DNA of 64,000 bases from Streptacidiphilus sp041262165 (GTDB lineage Bacteria > Actinomycetota > Actinomycetes > Streptomycetales > Streptomycetaceae), in contig NZ_JBGCBY010000008.1 in the NCBI RefSeq assembly GCF_041262165.1, forward strand, positions 124,001-188,000, written 5' to 3'. This document shows, in pieces, positions 7,522 to 16,038 of the stretch. The stretch's first letter is position 1. Each line of letters begins with the position of its first letter. The notes below the pieces were generated by a model, which saw only the letters and a program-made list of their open reading frames with translations, was not told where the DNA came from and did no database searches. Made by a program: the position numbers and the translations under genes.

Positions 7522-7565
7522 GTCAACGCAGACAGGCCCCCGAGAGGGGGCCTGTCTGCGTTGAC
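7522..7565. terminator. Strong bidirectional terminator hairpin
   Basis: A perfect 20-bp stem (7522-7541 with 7546-7565) with a GAGA loop sits between the convergent DUF3710 gene and the sulfonate ABC ATPase gene, whose stop is 6 nt away. It should end transcription from both sides. Confidence 0.85.
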
Positions 7566-7570
7566 CGGTC

Positions 7571-8302
7571 TCACCCGACGCCCAACTCGGCCAGCAGCTC
7601 TGCGCGCAGCTCGGCGAAGCCGGGCGCTGTGCGCGGGCGGGGCTCGGGAAGCCGCACCTCGCGGGCGGGGCCCAGCCGTCCGTCCGTCAGCACGATGATC
7701 CGGTCCGCCAGCGCGATCGCCTCGTCCACGTCGTGCGTCACCAGCAGCACCGCGGGTCGGTGGCGCAGGCACAGGTCGCGCAGCAGCGCGTGCATCCGGA
7801 TCCTGGTCAGCGCGTCCAGCGCGCCGAAGGGCTCGTCGAGCAGCAGCAGTTCCGGATCGCGGACCAGGGCCCGGGCGAGTGCCGCGCGCTGTGCCTCGCC
7901 GCCGGAAAGGGTGATCGGCCAGTCCCTGGCGCGCTCGGTGAGGCCCACCTCCGCCAGCGCGGTCAGCCCGGCCTCGCGGGCGCCGCCGCGGGGCAGGCCG
8001 AGGACGACGTTGTCGAGAACGCGCTTCCAGGGCTGGAGGCGGTGGTCCTGGAACACCACGGAGCGCCGCTCGGGGACGAGCAGGCGGCCGGTGAAGTCGG
8101 GGTCGAGCCCGGCCATGGCGCGCAGCAGGGTGCTCTTCCCCGAGCCGCTGCGGCCGAGCAGGGCCAGGAACTCGCCCCGGCGCAGCGTCAGGTCGACCCC
8201 GGCGAGGACCTCGCGGCCGTCGAAGGAGCGGCGTACGTCGGTGGCCTGGACGGCGATGTCGGCGGCGATGTCGGTGGCGATGCCGATGGCGGCGGTGGTC
8301 AT
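7571..8302 (-). CDS. ssuB: ABC transporter ATP-binding protein, SsuB/TauB type
   Basis: The 243-aa ATPase of a sulfonate/taurine-type importer. Walker A GRSGSGKST (50-58), signature LSGGEAQR (132-139), Walker B LLLLDEP (152-158), and switch His190 are intact. FQDHRLQPW in the Q-loop region is typical of SsuB/TauB. It is the last gene of a minus-strand operon, 5 nt after the permease. The N-terminal 20 residues contain an Ala-Ile-Asp low-complexity repeat, so the true start could be a few codons further in. The precise sulfonate is not determined by the sequence. Confidence 0.88.
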   Translation of the reverse strand: MTTAAIGIATDIAADIAVQATDVRRSFDGREVLAGVDLTLRRGEFLALLGRSGSGKSTLLRAMAGLDPDFTGRLLVPERRSVVFQDHRLQPWKRVLDNVVLGLPRGGAREAGLTALAEVGLTERARDWPITLSGGEAQRAALARALVRDPELLLLDEPFGALDALTRIRMHALLRDLCLRHRPAVLLVTHDVDEAIALADRIIVLTDGRLGPAREVRLPEPRPRTAPGFAELRAELLAELGVG

Positions 8303-8307
8303 GGCGG

Positions 8308-9165
8308 TCAGGCTCCGTTGAATCCGCGGCGCCAGACCAGCAGGCGACGCTCCAGCAGGCGGACGAGCGCGTCGGCGAGCAGGCCGAGCAGGCCGTAGAT
8401 GAGCAGGCCGAGGACGATGATGTCGGTGCGGTACCAGGCCTGGGCCTGGTTCATGAGGTAGCCGATGCCGCTGGTCGCGTTGAGCTGCTCGGCGATGATG
8501 ATCACAAGCCAGGCGCTGGTGAGTGCGAACCGCAGGCCGACCAGGAAGCCGGGCAGGGCGCCGGGCAGCACGACGTGGCGGATCAGCCCGAGCCGGCCGA
8601 GACCGAGCACCCGCCCGGCCTCGACCAGGCGGTTCTCGACCCCGCGGATCCCGGCGTAGGTGTTGATGTAGAGGGGGCAGGCGGTGGCGAAGGCCACCAG
8701 GGCGATCTTCGGCGCCTCGCCGACTCCGAACCAGATGATGATCAGCGGCAGCAGGCCCAGCGCGGGCAGCGCCCGGACCACCTGCATGGTGGAGTCGACG
8801 AGCTCCTCGCCCAGCCGGAACAGACCGGCCAGGACGGCGAGCAGAACGCCCAGGCTGACCCCGATCAGCAGCCCGACGGCTACCCGTTGCAGTGAGGCCA
8901 GCAGGTTGCTCTCCAGCTCACCGTCCTTGGCCAGCTGCCAGGCCGCCACCGCGACCTGGCTCGGGGTCGCCAGGATGCGCGGATTGATCTGGCCCAGCGC
9001 GCCGAGGAGCTGCCAGACGGCGACCACCAGGGCGGGCCCGGCGAGCCGGCGCAGCCAGCGCGGCAGCGGTACCCGGGTACGGCGCGGGCGGCTCAGCGTG
9101 GCGGCGTCGATCAGGGGAGAGGCCGGTGGGCCGGGAGCGGGTGGTGCCGCGACGGTGGTCGCCAT
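8308..9165 (-). CDS. ssuC: ABC transporter permease, SsuC/TauC type
   Basis: A 285-aa inner-membrane permease of the nitrate/sulfonate/taurine family with about six hydrophobic segments. The EAA-like loop (around GIRGVENRLVEAGRVLGLGRLGLIRHVVLPGALPG) contacts the ATPase. A Pro-rich cytoplasmic N-terminus precedes the first helix at about residue 45. It lies between the dioxygenase gene (77 bp upstream) and ssuB. Together with the lipoprotein two genes upstream it should form the importer. Confidence 0.88.
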   Translation of the reverse strand: MATTVAAPPAPGPPASPLIDAATLSRPRRTRVPLPRWLRRLAGPALVVAVWQLLGALGQINPRILATPSQVAVAAWQLAKDGELESNLLASLQRVAVGLLIGVSLGVLLAVLAGLFRLGEELVDSTMQVVRALPALGLLPLIIIWFGVGEAPKIALVAFATACPLYINTYAGIRGVENRLVEAGRVLGLGRLGLIRHVVLPGALPGFLVGLRFALTSAWLVIIIAEQLNATSGIGYLMNQAQAWYRTDIIVLGLLIYGLLGLLADALVRLLERRLLVWRRGFNGA

Positions 9166-9242
9166 GGTCGATCCCTTCGGGAGGGCCCGGTCCGCTGTCC
9201 CGGGGAGGGGCGGCAGCGGACCGGGCGGGAGGTGGGGCGGCG

Positions 9243-10190
9243 TCAGGCAGGCGTGGCCACGCGGTGGTCGGCGGTGAACGGGCGTCCGGCGACGAGCTCG
9301 GAGGCGCGACCGTCCGGGCCCACCGGCAGGTCGCCGATCAGGGTGACCCGGTGCAGGCGCCGCTCGACGTCCAGGTGTTCCAGGTCGCGCGGGGCGAGGT
9401 GGGCGGTGGCCCGGTTGTCCCAGAAGGCGACGTGGCCCGGCTCCCAGCGGAAGCGGACGGTGTACTCGGGGCGGGTGATCTCCGCGTAGAGCAGGTCCAG
9501 GATCCGCTTGCTCTCGCTCGGGGTGACGTCCACGATGTGGCTGGTGAAGCCCGGGTTGACGAACAGGGCCCGCTCGCCGGTCTCCGGGTGCACCCGGACC
9601 ACGGGGTGGATCGCCACCAGCAGGTTCTCGTTGACGCGCTTGGCGTACTCGCTGTCGCCCGCGACCTTGCTGCTGCCGCCGTAGCGGTGCTCGGCGCGCA
9701 GGGTGTCCACGAAGGCGCGGACGGGCGCGGAGAGGCCCTGGTAGGCGGCGACCAGGTTGGTCCAGGTGGTGTCGCCGCCGAAGTCGGGCACCTGCTCGGC
9801 GCGCAGGATCGAACCGGCGGGCGGGTTGACGGCGGCGGTGACGTCGGTGTGCCAGCCGTCGAAGTAGCTGTACTGGCGCTTGCGGTACTCCTCGCGGAAT
9901 CCGGCGCCGTAGCGCTCCTCGAAGCGGCGCGGGTCGATGGTGAAGATCTCCGGGTGGTCCTCCGGCGGGGTGTCGTCGTGCGGGTGCGCGTAGGTCAGCT
10001 CGCCGAACTGGCGGGCGAAGGCGATCTGGGCGGCGTGGTCGAGGTGCTGACCCCGGAAGAACACCACCTTGTGGCGCTGCAGGGCCTGCTTGACCTGCTC
10101 GGTCTCGGACTCGGAGAGCGGCTGGGCGAGGTCGACGCCGTCGATGTCGGCGCCGATGTGCCCGGCGACCGGGCGGACGGTCACGGTCAT
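9243..10190 (-). CDS. TauD/TfdA-family Fe(II)/2-oxoglutarate dioxygenase
   Basis: A 315-aa dioxygenase that most likely releases sulfite from an alkyl- or taurine-type sulfonate (2-oxoglutarate dependent). The iron facial triad is clear: His113 and Asp115 in GWHTDVT, and distal His264 in WDNRATAHLA, with a 2-oxoglutarate-binding Arg shortly after. N-terminal GADIDGVDL..PLS and FFRGQ are family hallmarks. It is encoded between the binding protein and the permease. A TauD-type enzyme and a flavin-type monooxygenase in the same operon suggest two routes of carbon-sulfur cleavage. Confidence 0.88.
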   Translation of the reverse strand: MTVTVRPVAGHIGADIDGVDLAQPLSESETEQVKQALQRHKVVFFRGQHLDHAAQIAFARQFGELTYAHPHDDTPPEDHPEIFTIDPRRFEERYGAGFREEYRKRQYSYFDGWHTDVTAAVNPPAGSILRAEQVPDFGGDTTWTNLVAAYQGLSAPVRAFVDTLRAEHRYGGSSKVAGDSEYAKRVNENLLVAIHPVVRVHPETGERALFVNPGFTSHIVDVTPSESKRILDLLYAEITRPEYTVRFRWEPGHVAFWDNRATAHLAPRDLEHLDVERRLHRVTLIGDLPVGPDGRASELVAGRPFTADHRVATPA

Positions 10191-10212
10191 GGGGAGTTCC
10201 TCTCGGTGGTCG

Positions 10213-11238
10213 TTACTGCTGGTCGGCTGCGATGAGTGCGCTGAACTGCTGCTCGACGTCGGCGGGGAACTCGCTGGTGACGTCGACCTTTCCGGGGAGC
10301 TGGCCGTTGGCCAGGAAGAGGTCGGCCTGCCGCTGCTGCGCGCCGATGACGGTCTGGTCCACGGCCGCGAACCGGGTCTCGCCCGAGGCCTCCCAGACGA
10401 GCCTGCCGACGGCCGGAGTCTGCTTGTCGACCTTGACGTAGAACGCGTCGATCCAGGCGTCCGGGTGTGCCCGGCTCCAGCTGGTGGCCTTGATGATGCG
10501 ACCCACGAGGTCCTGGAGTGCGGCGCGTTCCGCGGTGTTGCCCAGGGCCTTGCGGCTCGCCAGGTAGAACGCGTATCCGGAGGAGACGTGCTGACCGTTG
10601 ATCAGCTTCACCGCGTCCGGGTGCGCCTTGGTGTAGGTGACCAGGTCCTGGGCGGCGACGGTGGCGGCGTCCACCGTGCCCGACTCCAACACCCCGCCGA
10701 TGTTCTGCAGCGGCACGTCGACCGGGGTCACGTCCTGCTGCTTCAGGTTCACCGTGGACAGGGCCTGGATCAGGAATCCCTGGTTGGCGGTGCCCTTGGA
10801 GTAGGCGACCTTGTGGCCCTTGATGTCGGCCAGGGTGTGGATGTCGGAGCCGGCCCGGGTGAGCAGGGTGTAGCCGGGACCGACGGTGTGGCTCGCGGCC
10901 ACCACGTCCACCGGGAGGCCGGCCGCCGCGGCGAAGATCGCGGGCGTGTCGCCCATGATCCCGAAGTCGAGGACTCCGGCCGACAGCGCCTGGTTGACCA
11001 GCGGGCCGCTGTTGAACTGGTCGAACTGCACCTTGTAGGGAAGGTTCTTGAGCTCACCGGATGCCGTGAGCAGGGTCAGTACCTGCTTGCCCTGGTCGCC
11101 GACGTGCAGGGTCACCTGCCCGGGCTTGCTCCCGGCGTCCGTGTTCGCGGACGCGTCGCCGCCGCAGCCGGTCGTGAGCGGCAGGAGCAGAGCCGCGAGG
11201 GCGGGGAGGGCGAGGGCCTGGAGCCGTCTGGTACGCAT
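10213..11238 (-). CDS. ssuA: Sulfonate-type ABC transporter substrate-binding lipoprotein
   Basis: A 341-aa lipoprotein. The signal peptide ends in a lipobox LTTGC with lipidated Cys25. The mature part resembles SsuA/TauA: GKQVLTLLTASGELKNLPYKVQFDQFNSGP (ligand cleft start), MGDTPAIFAAAAG, and LADIKGHKVAYSKGTANQGFL. AAGGA stands well placed before ATG 11238. It captures an anionic organosulfur compound outside the membrane for the SsuC/SsuB-like partners; taurine, alkanesulfonate or sulfate ester cannot be told apart here. Confidence 0.87.
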   Translation of the reverse strand: MRTRRLQALALPALAALLLPLTTGCGGDASANTDAGSKPGQVTLHVGDQGKQVLTLLTASGELKNLPYKVQFDQFNSGPLVNQALSAGVLDFGIMGDTPAIFAAAAGLPVDVVAASHTVGPGYTLLTRAGSDIHTLADIKGHKVAYSKGTANQGFLIQALSTVNLKQQDVTPVDVPLQNIGGVLESGTVDAATVAAQDLVTYTKAHPDAVKLINGQHVSSGYAFYLASRKALGNTAERAALQDLVGRIIKATSWSRAHPDAWIDAFYVKVDKQTPAVGRLVWEASGETRFAAVDQTVIGAQQRQADLFLANGQLPGKVDVTSEFPADVEQQFSALIAADQQ

Positions 11239-11263
11239 GGGTCGAGTCCTTGGGGGTCGAGGG

Positions 11264-12601
11264 TCAGGCCGGAACGGTTGTGTACCGGTTGGCGGGACGG
11301 GCCAGCCCGTAGTGGTCGCGCAGCGTGCTGCCGGAGTACCCGGAGCGGAACAGTCCGCGCTCGCGGAGCAGCGGGACGACGTGCTCGGCGAACAGGTCCA
11401 GGCCCTCGGGGAGGATCGGCGGCATGATGTTGAACCCGTCCGCAGCGCCGTGGGTGAACCAGTGCTCGATGTGGTCCGCGATCTGCTCCGGGGTGCCGGG
11501 GAGTACCTGGTGCCCGCGCCCGCCGCCTAGCCGGCCCACGAGTTGACGTAGGGTCAGCCCGTCGCGTTCGGCCAGGTCGCGGATCAGCGCGAAGCGGCTC
11601 TTGGCGCCGTTGATCTCGGTGAGCGGGGGTAGCGGCGGGAGCGGGGCGTCCAGGGGATGGTCGGTGAGGTCGACGTTGAGCAGGGTGGACAGCGTCGCGA
11701 TCGCGCGGGCCGGGTTGATCAGCTCGTCGAGTTCCTGGTCCAGGGCCTTGGCCTCGGCCTCGGTGGAGCCCAGGACCGGGACGATGCCGGGAAGCACGAC
11801 GATGCCCTGCGGGTCGCGGCCGAGCGCTGCGGCACGCCGCTTCAGGTCGCTGTAGAACTCCTGCCCCTCGGCGATGGTCTGCTGTGCGGTGAACACCGCC
11901 TCGGCATGCGCGGCGGCGAAGCCGCGGCCGTCCTGCGAGCTTCCGGCCTGGACCAGCAGCGGGCGCCCCTGTGGGCCGCGCGGGATGTTCAGCGGCCCGA
12001 GGACCTGGAAGTGCTCGCCGCTGTGGTTGATCTCGTGGAGCTTGGCCGGGTCGGTGAGAACGCCGTTGGCGCGGTCCAGCACCAGGGCGTCGTCCTCCCA
12101 GCTGTCCCAGAGCGACTCGACCACGTCGAGGTACTCGGCGGCGCGCTGGTAGCGGACGGCGTGCTCCTGGTTGGCCGTGCGGTTGAAGTTGCGGGCGGCT
12201 CGGTCGCCGGCGGAGGTGACGATGTTCCAACCGGCCCGGCCGTTGCTGAGGTGGTCCAGCGAGGCGAACTGCCGGGCGAGGTTGTAGGGCTCGGTGAACC
12301 CGGTGGAGACGGTGCCGATGAGGCCGATCCGCTCGGTGCTCACGGCGAGCGCGGAGAGCAGGGTGAACGGCTCGAAGTGGCTGATCCAGGCGTTGCCTTG
12401 GCGAGGGTCCGGGCCCTCGACGCCGTCGGCCAGGAAGACGGAGTCGAAGGCGGCGGCCTCGGCGGTGGCGGCGAGGCGCTGGAAGTGGGCGAGCGAGGAG
12501 AGGTTCGCCGGGTCGGTGCGCGGGTGGCGCCAGGCGGCCTCGTGATGGCCGACGCCCATCAGGAAGAGGTTGAGGTGCAGTTGCCTGCGGGAAGAGGACA
12601 T
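11264..12601 (-). CDS. NtaA/SnaA/DszA-family FMNH2-dependent monooxygenase
   Basis: A 445-aa class C flavin monooxygenase of the luciferase-like superfamily (nitrilotriacetate monooxygenase/DszA branch). Family motifs: HLNLFLMGVGHHEAAWRHP at the start, FLADGVEGPD, GLIGTVSTGFTEPYNLARQFASLDHLSNGRAGWNIVTS, and QAGSSQDGRGFAA. It needs reduced flavin from a separate reductase not seen here. As first gene of the organosulfur operon it probably oxidises a sulfonate or sulfone. I start at ATG 12601 (GGAGCG upstream) since the 26 residues before it in the open frame are unlike the family. The gene is preceded by a small ORF and a repeat array. Confidence 0.87.
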   Translation of the reverse strand: MSSSRRQLHLNLFLMGVGHHEAAWRHPRTDPANLSSLAHFQRLAATAEAAAFDSVFLADGVEGPDPRQGNAWISHFEPFTLLSALAVSTERIGLIGTVSTGFTEPYNLARQFASLDHLSNGRAGWNIVTSAGDRAARNFNRTANQEHAVRYQRAAEYLDVVESLWDSWEDDALVLDRANGVLTDPAKLHEINHSGEHFQVLGPLNIPRGPQGRPLLVQAGSSQDGRGFAAAHAEAVFTAQQTIAEGQEFYSDLKRRAAALGRDPQGIVVLPGIVPVLGSTEAEAKALDQELDELINPARAIATLSTLLNVDLTDHPLDAPLPPLPPLTEINGAKSRFALIRDLAERDGLTLRQLVGRLGGGRGHQVLPGTPEQIADHIEHWFTHGAADGFNIMPPILPEGLDLFAEHVVPLLRERGLFRSGYSGSTLRDHYGLARPANRYTTVPA

Positions 12602-12724
12602 GCGGAAGCGCTCCGTGGTGAGTTGGTGGCGCGGGTGAAGGAGGGGCCGGCGGCGCCCTCGACGTCCCGGTGGGTTCACGGGAGCGTCGCGAGCAGGGAA
12701 GGCAGACCGATCGTCGACAGGGAA

Positions 12725-12775
12725 CGGATCGGTCAGGCGGAGAGCGGTCAGGCGGAGGGCGATCAGACGGAGAGC
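12725..12775 (-). repeat. 15-bp tandem repeat beginning at the small ORF stop codon
   Basis: On the minus strand three copies of a CTGA-containing 15-bp unit (CTGAYCGCYCTCCGC-like) follow one another. The first CTGA contains the stop of the 35-codon ORF; the copies keep the same frame. Confidence 0.7.
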
Positions 12776-12870
12776 GAACAGCCCAGTCCGGCGAAGTGGT
12801 GCAGGCGGAAGGCGTTCACGGGATGCCGGCCTGCGGCCTCCCGGATCGTCGCCTTCTGCTGTGCGTCCAT
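12763..12870 (-). CDS. Possible 35-aa leader peptide of the organosulfur operon
   Basis: The 35-codon ORF begins with ATG 12870 and has high GC at third positions, in contrast to the AT-richer DNA just upstream, which suggests real coding. The product is basic with His residues and ends Leu-Gly-Cys-Ser-Leu-Ser-Val; it is not a known family. Actinobacterial sulfur operons are often preceded by short Cys-containing leader ORFs, so an attenuation role is possible. An in-frame ATG at 12942 overlaps the ROK gene stop (ATGA) and would give 59 aa, but the added codons have poor bias. Confidence 0.35.
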   Translation of the reverse strand: MDAQQKATIREAAGRHPVNAFRLHHFAGLGCSLSV

Positions 12871-12938
12871 ATCCCGAGTCTGCGGGCCGACTCCGGTGCG
12901 GGCAATGATTTGTGACGGTGTGGAAGTAATGGGCCGGG

Positions 12939-14150
12939 TCATGCCGACCTCGCTGTCCGCAGGGCCAGCGGGTCCTGGTGCACGGCGGCGAGCACCGGCG
13001 CCCCCGCGGCGACGGCGAGCGCCGTCGGCCCGAACGAGCTGGGACGCACCAGTTGCGCCAGTTGCTCCGGCAGCTGGTGCTGGTGGGTGCGGGCGGCGAT
13101 CTCCTGGTGCAGGACGGGCAGCAGCTCCGGCAGGTACATGGTGACGGCTTCGGTCAGCACCAGGATGTCCGGGCTGATCATGTCCAGCAGCAGCGCCACC
13201 GCCGGGGCGATCAGCCGCAGCCGGGCGCGGCACAGGTCCAGCGCCCGCTGATCTCCTCGCCCGGCGGCCGCGAGCAGCAACGGGAGCTCGGGGCGCGCGA
13301 CGACTCCCTCGGCGGTTGCCCGCTCGGCCAGGGTCCGGTCCGAGACGGTGGCCTGCAGGCAACCGGTCCCGCCGCAGGGGCAGGCCACCGTGGAGCCCGG
13401 AACGGGCAGGTGGGCGATGCCGCCGGCGCTGTTGCGGCGGCCGCGCAGCAGCGTGCCGCCGGCGGCGATCGCGGCGTCGACGACGTTGCCGACGAAGAGG
13501 TGCACCAGGTCGCCGCGCTGGGCCGCGCCGAAGAGCACCTCGGCCTGCGCCAGGGCGCGGGCATGGCTGTCGACGTGGATGGGCAGCCGGGTGACGGACT
13601 GGAGCGCCTGCCGCAGCGGCACGTCGCGCCAGCCGAGGGCCGTGTTCTCCACCAGGACGCCGGACTCCGGGTCCACCCAGCCGCCGGTGACCACCCCGAC
13701 GCCGAGCACGGAACGCCCGCCGGCCCGGCGCCGCAGGAACCCGGGCAGGTGTTCGGCGACGTCCTGGAGCACGTCTGCCTCCGTCGGCCGCCGGGGCAGC
13801 TGCTCCTGGGCGACGACCCGTCCGCGCAGGTCGGTGAGTGAGAAGGTCAGCTGGGGGACGGCGATGTGCACGCCCGCCGCCAGATGGTGGGCGGTGTCGA
13901 TGTCCAGCGGGATGCGCGGCCGTCCGGGCCGGGGCGGGGCTAGCGGCGCCTGCGGTTCGTACACCAGGCCGAGCGCGAGCAGTTCGGCGGTGTGCCTGGA
14001 GACGGCGGCAGGGCTGAGGCCGGTCTCCCTGCTGATGGCGCTGCGGGCGAGCGGGCCCCGGCGCAGCGCGGCGCGGAGTACGGCGGCTGCGCCGGGGGGT
14101 TGCTCGGGTGAGGGCGGAGGTGCGGGCGTGGCGATGAGCGCGAGCGGCAT
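12939..14150 (-). CDS. ROK-family transcriptional regulator
   Basis: A 403-aa ROK regulator: an N-terminal winged helix-turn-helix (about residues 20-75, LARSAISRETGLSPAAVSRHTAELL) followed by an actin-like sugar-kinase fold with the zinc motif CPCGGTGCLQA. The kinase-type phosphate motif is degenerate, fitting a sensor rather than an enzyme. AGAGGA at the right distance supports ATG 14150 over an upstream in-frame start. It stands directly upstream of the organosulfur operon in the same direction, so it is the likely local regulator; its effector may not be a sugar. The gene ends 1 nt into a possible small downstream ORF start. Confidence 0.88.
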   Translation of the reverse strand: MPLALIATPAPPPSPEQPPGAAAVLRAALRRGPLARSAISRETGLSPAAVSRHTAELLALGLVYEPQAPLAPPRPGRPRIPLDIDTAHHLAAGVHIAVPQLTFSLTDLRGRVVAQEQLPRRPTEADVLQDVAEHLPGFLRRRAGGRSVLGVGVVTGGWVDPESGVLVENTALGWRDVPLRQALQSVTRLPIHVDSHARALAQAEVLFGAAQRGDLVHLFVGNVVDAAIAAGGTLLRGRRNSAGGIAHLPVPGSTVACPCGGTGCLQATVSDRTLAERATAEGVVARPELPLLLAAAGRGDQRALDLCRARLRLIAPAVALLLDMISPDILVLTEAVTMYLPELLPVLHQEIAARTHQHQLPEQLAQLVRPSSFGPTALAVAAGAPVLAAVHQDPLALRTARSA

Positions 14151-14363
14151 CGGCGGTCCTCTGTCGACTTCGGTCCTGGGCGGCGAGCGCCGGCAGCTCC
14201 GCGGTGGCGGAGCTACCGGCGGCCGGGACAGGTCGTTGAGGTCATGCGCAGATCGTCGCAAGGCCGTTGGTCGCGGTCAATGGACGCGTGTTACGGGCGG
14301 ATGGCAGTTCTGCGAAGCCATCGCGCTGCCGTCACCGCCGACCCACCACGGTCACCGCCGGCC

Positions 14364-15794
14364 TCACCAGACCGGCGGCTTGCGGCTGATCCAGGGGCGG
14401 GCGCGCTCCAGTTGGGCGGAAAGGGCGATGAGGGTGGCCTCGTCGCCGTACCGTCCGCCGAGCATGACGCCGATCGGGAGCCCGGCCTCGGTCCAGTGCA
14501 GCGGGAGGCTGACTGAGGGCTGCCCGGTGGCGTTGTAGAGCGGGGTGAACGGCGTGAAGGCGGTGAGGTTGGCGAACTCCTGGGCGGGGTCGGCGTCGTC
14601 GCGCAGTCCGCCGATCTGTGCCGGGGGCTGGGCCAGGGTGGGCGTGAGGATGACGTCGTACTCCTCCTGGAGCGAGGCGACCAGTGCCCCGACGGCGCGG
14701 AAGGTGTAGAGGGCGGTGGCGAAGTCGGGCCCGGAGACGTGCACACCCTCGGCGCGCAGGTGGCGGGTGAGCGGCATGAGTACCGACTCGCGCTCGGGGT
14801 CGACCGGCTGCTGGGTCGCCATGACGGCCCAGACCTGCTCGAACACCCGGCGCAGGGTCTCGTCCGCGGGCAGCTCCAGGGGCTCGGGACGGTGGCCGAG
14901 CGAGGCGAGGAGTTCGGCGGCGCTCTCGGTCGCGGCGACGCAGTCGGGGTGGACGGCGATGCCGGGGACCGGAGGAGTGGTGAGGACAGCGACGCGGAGG
15001 CTGCCGGGTTCCCGGGCGGCGTAGTCGACGAAGGTCTCGCCGGGCGGGAGGGCCGGGGCGGTGTAGCAGTCTCCGGGCATCTGGCCGGAGAGGACGTCGA
15101 GCAGCGCGGCGGCGTCGGCGACGGTGCGGGCGATGGGGCCGCTGGTGCTCAGCCCGCTGACGTCGTAGAGGGTCGGTCCGCTGCTGACGCGACCCCGGCT
15201 GGGCTTGATGCCGTAGAGACCGCAGACGGAGGCGGGGATGCGGATGGAGCCGCCGCCGTCGCTGCCCTGCGCCAGCGGGGCCAGGCCGGAGGCGACCGCC
15301 GCGCCGGCGCCACCGCTGGAGCCGCCGGCGGAACGGTCCAGGTCCCAGGGGGTGCGGGCGGGCGGGGCCACCTGGTTCTCGGTGTAGCAGGGGAGGCCGA
15401 ACTCGGGGGTGTTGGTCTTGCCGAGGAGGATCGTGCCAGCGGCCCGCAGCTTGGTGACGATGTGGTCGTCCGTGGCCGGGATGTGGTCCGCGAAGGCGGC
15501 GGAGCCCTGGGTCGCGCGTACTCCCGCGACGAAGTTGAGGTCCTTCACCGGGACGGGGACGCCGTGCAGGGGGGAGAGCGCACGGTCCTCGCGGCGCGCG
15601 CCTGCCGCTTCGGCCTCGGCCTCGACCGCCTGCTTGCGCGCGATCTCCGGGGTGACGGTGATGTACGCACCCAGGGTCGCGTTCAGGCGGTCGATGCGCT
15701 CCAGGTAGTGGTCGGTCAGCTCGACCGGCGAGAGCTTGCCGGTGCTGATCAACTCGCCCTGTTCCAGCGCGGTCAGGTCGTGGAGCTGCGTCAT
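14364..15794 (-). CDS. Amidase-signature family hydrolase
   Basis: A 476-aa amidase of the Ser-cisSer-Lys class, which hydrolyses a carboxylic amide to acid and ammonia. Catalytic residues are apparent: Lys84 in HGVPVPVKD, Ser159/Ser160 in the Gly-Ser-rich GGSSGG motif, and the nucleophile Ser183 in GSDGGGSIRIPAS. The C-terminus (PSVSLPLHWTEAGLPIGVMLGGRYGDEATLI) is typical. It resembles GatA-like stand-alone amidases more than the GatCAB subunit, since gatC and gatB are absent. ATG 15794 follows AGGGGA. Substrate unknown; it sits 213 bp upstream of the ROK gene in the same direction and diverges from kdpD. Confidence 0.88.
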   Translation of the reverse strand: MTQLHDLTALEQGELISTGKLSPVELTDHYLERIDRLNATLGAYITVTPEIARKQAVEAEAEAAGARREDRALSPLHGVPVPVKDLNFVAGVRATQGSAAFADHIPATDDHIVTKLRAAGTILLGKTNTPEFGLPCYTENQVAPPARTPWDLDRSAGGSSGGAGAAVASGLAPLAQGSDGGGSIRIPASVCGLYGIKPSRGRVSSGPTLYDVSGLSTSGPIARTVADAAALLDVLSGQMPGDCYTAPALPPGETFVDYAAREPGSLRVAVLTTPPVPGIAVHPDCVAATESAAELLASLGHRPEPLELPADETLRRVFEQVWAVMATQQPVDPERESVLMPLTRHLRAEGVHVSGPDFATALYTFRAVGALVASLQEEYDVILTPTLAQPPAQIGGLRDDADPAQEFANLTAFTPFTPLYNATGQPSVSLPLHWTEAGLPIGVMLGGRYGDEATLIALSAQLERARPWISRKPPVW

Positions 15795-16038
15795 TGCGGA
15801 TCCCCTTGTCGCGGAGTTGCGGGGTGGTGACTCTTCGCCCGCCGATCCTTGCACCGGCGGATGGGCTCGGCCAGACCCCTGGACGGCGGTACGGGGCTGT
15901 CAAGATGTCGACAAGGCGCCGCTGACCCCGTGCTGAGCTGCCTGAAGAGCGCGGATGTTCACGTACGCTCGGCGGGGAACGGCAATAGGGACAGCCAGGC
16001 AGGTACGGGCCGGGCAGGGACAGGTCGGGTATCGGGTT

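Larger units (their letters stand above)
12602..12938. other. 337-bp leader region of the organosulfur operon
   Basis: Between the ROK regulator stop and the monooxygenase start. On the minus strand it holds a lower-GC stretch (about 12875-12938) suited to a promoter, a 35-codon ORF with good codon bias (12763-12870), then three 15-bp tandem units (about 12725-12775) starting at that ORF's stop, and about 120 nt of leader before the monooxygenase. Confidence 0.55.

Noticed and set aside
12763..12942. 59-codon version of the small ORF coupled to the ROK stop by ATGA
   Set aside because: The extra 24 codons have low third-position GC and look like promoter DNA; the shorter 35-codon ORF is favoured.
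14364..15794. GatA subunit of the tRNA amidotransferase
   Set aside because: Neither gatC nor gatB is adjacent and the sequence fits stand-alone amidases; kept as a general amidase.
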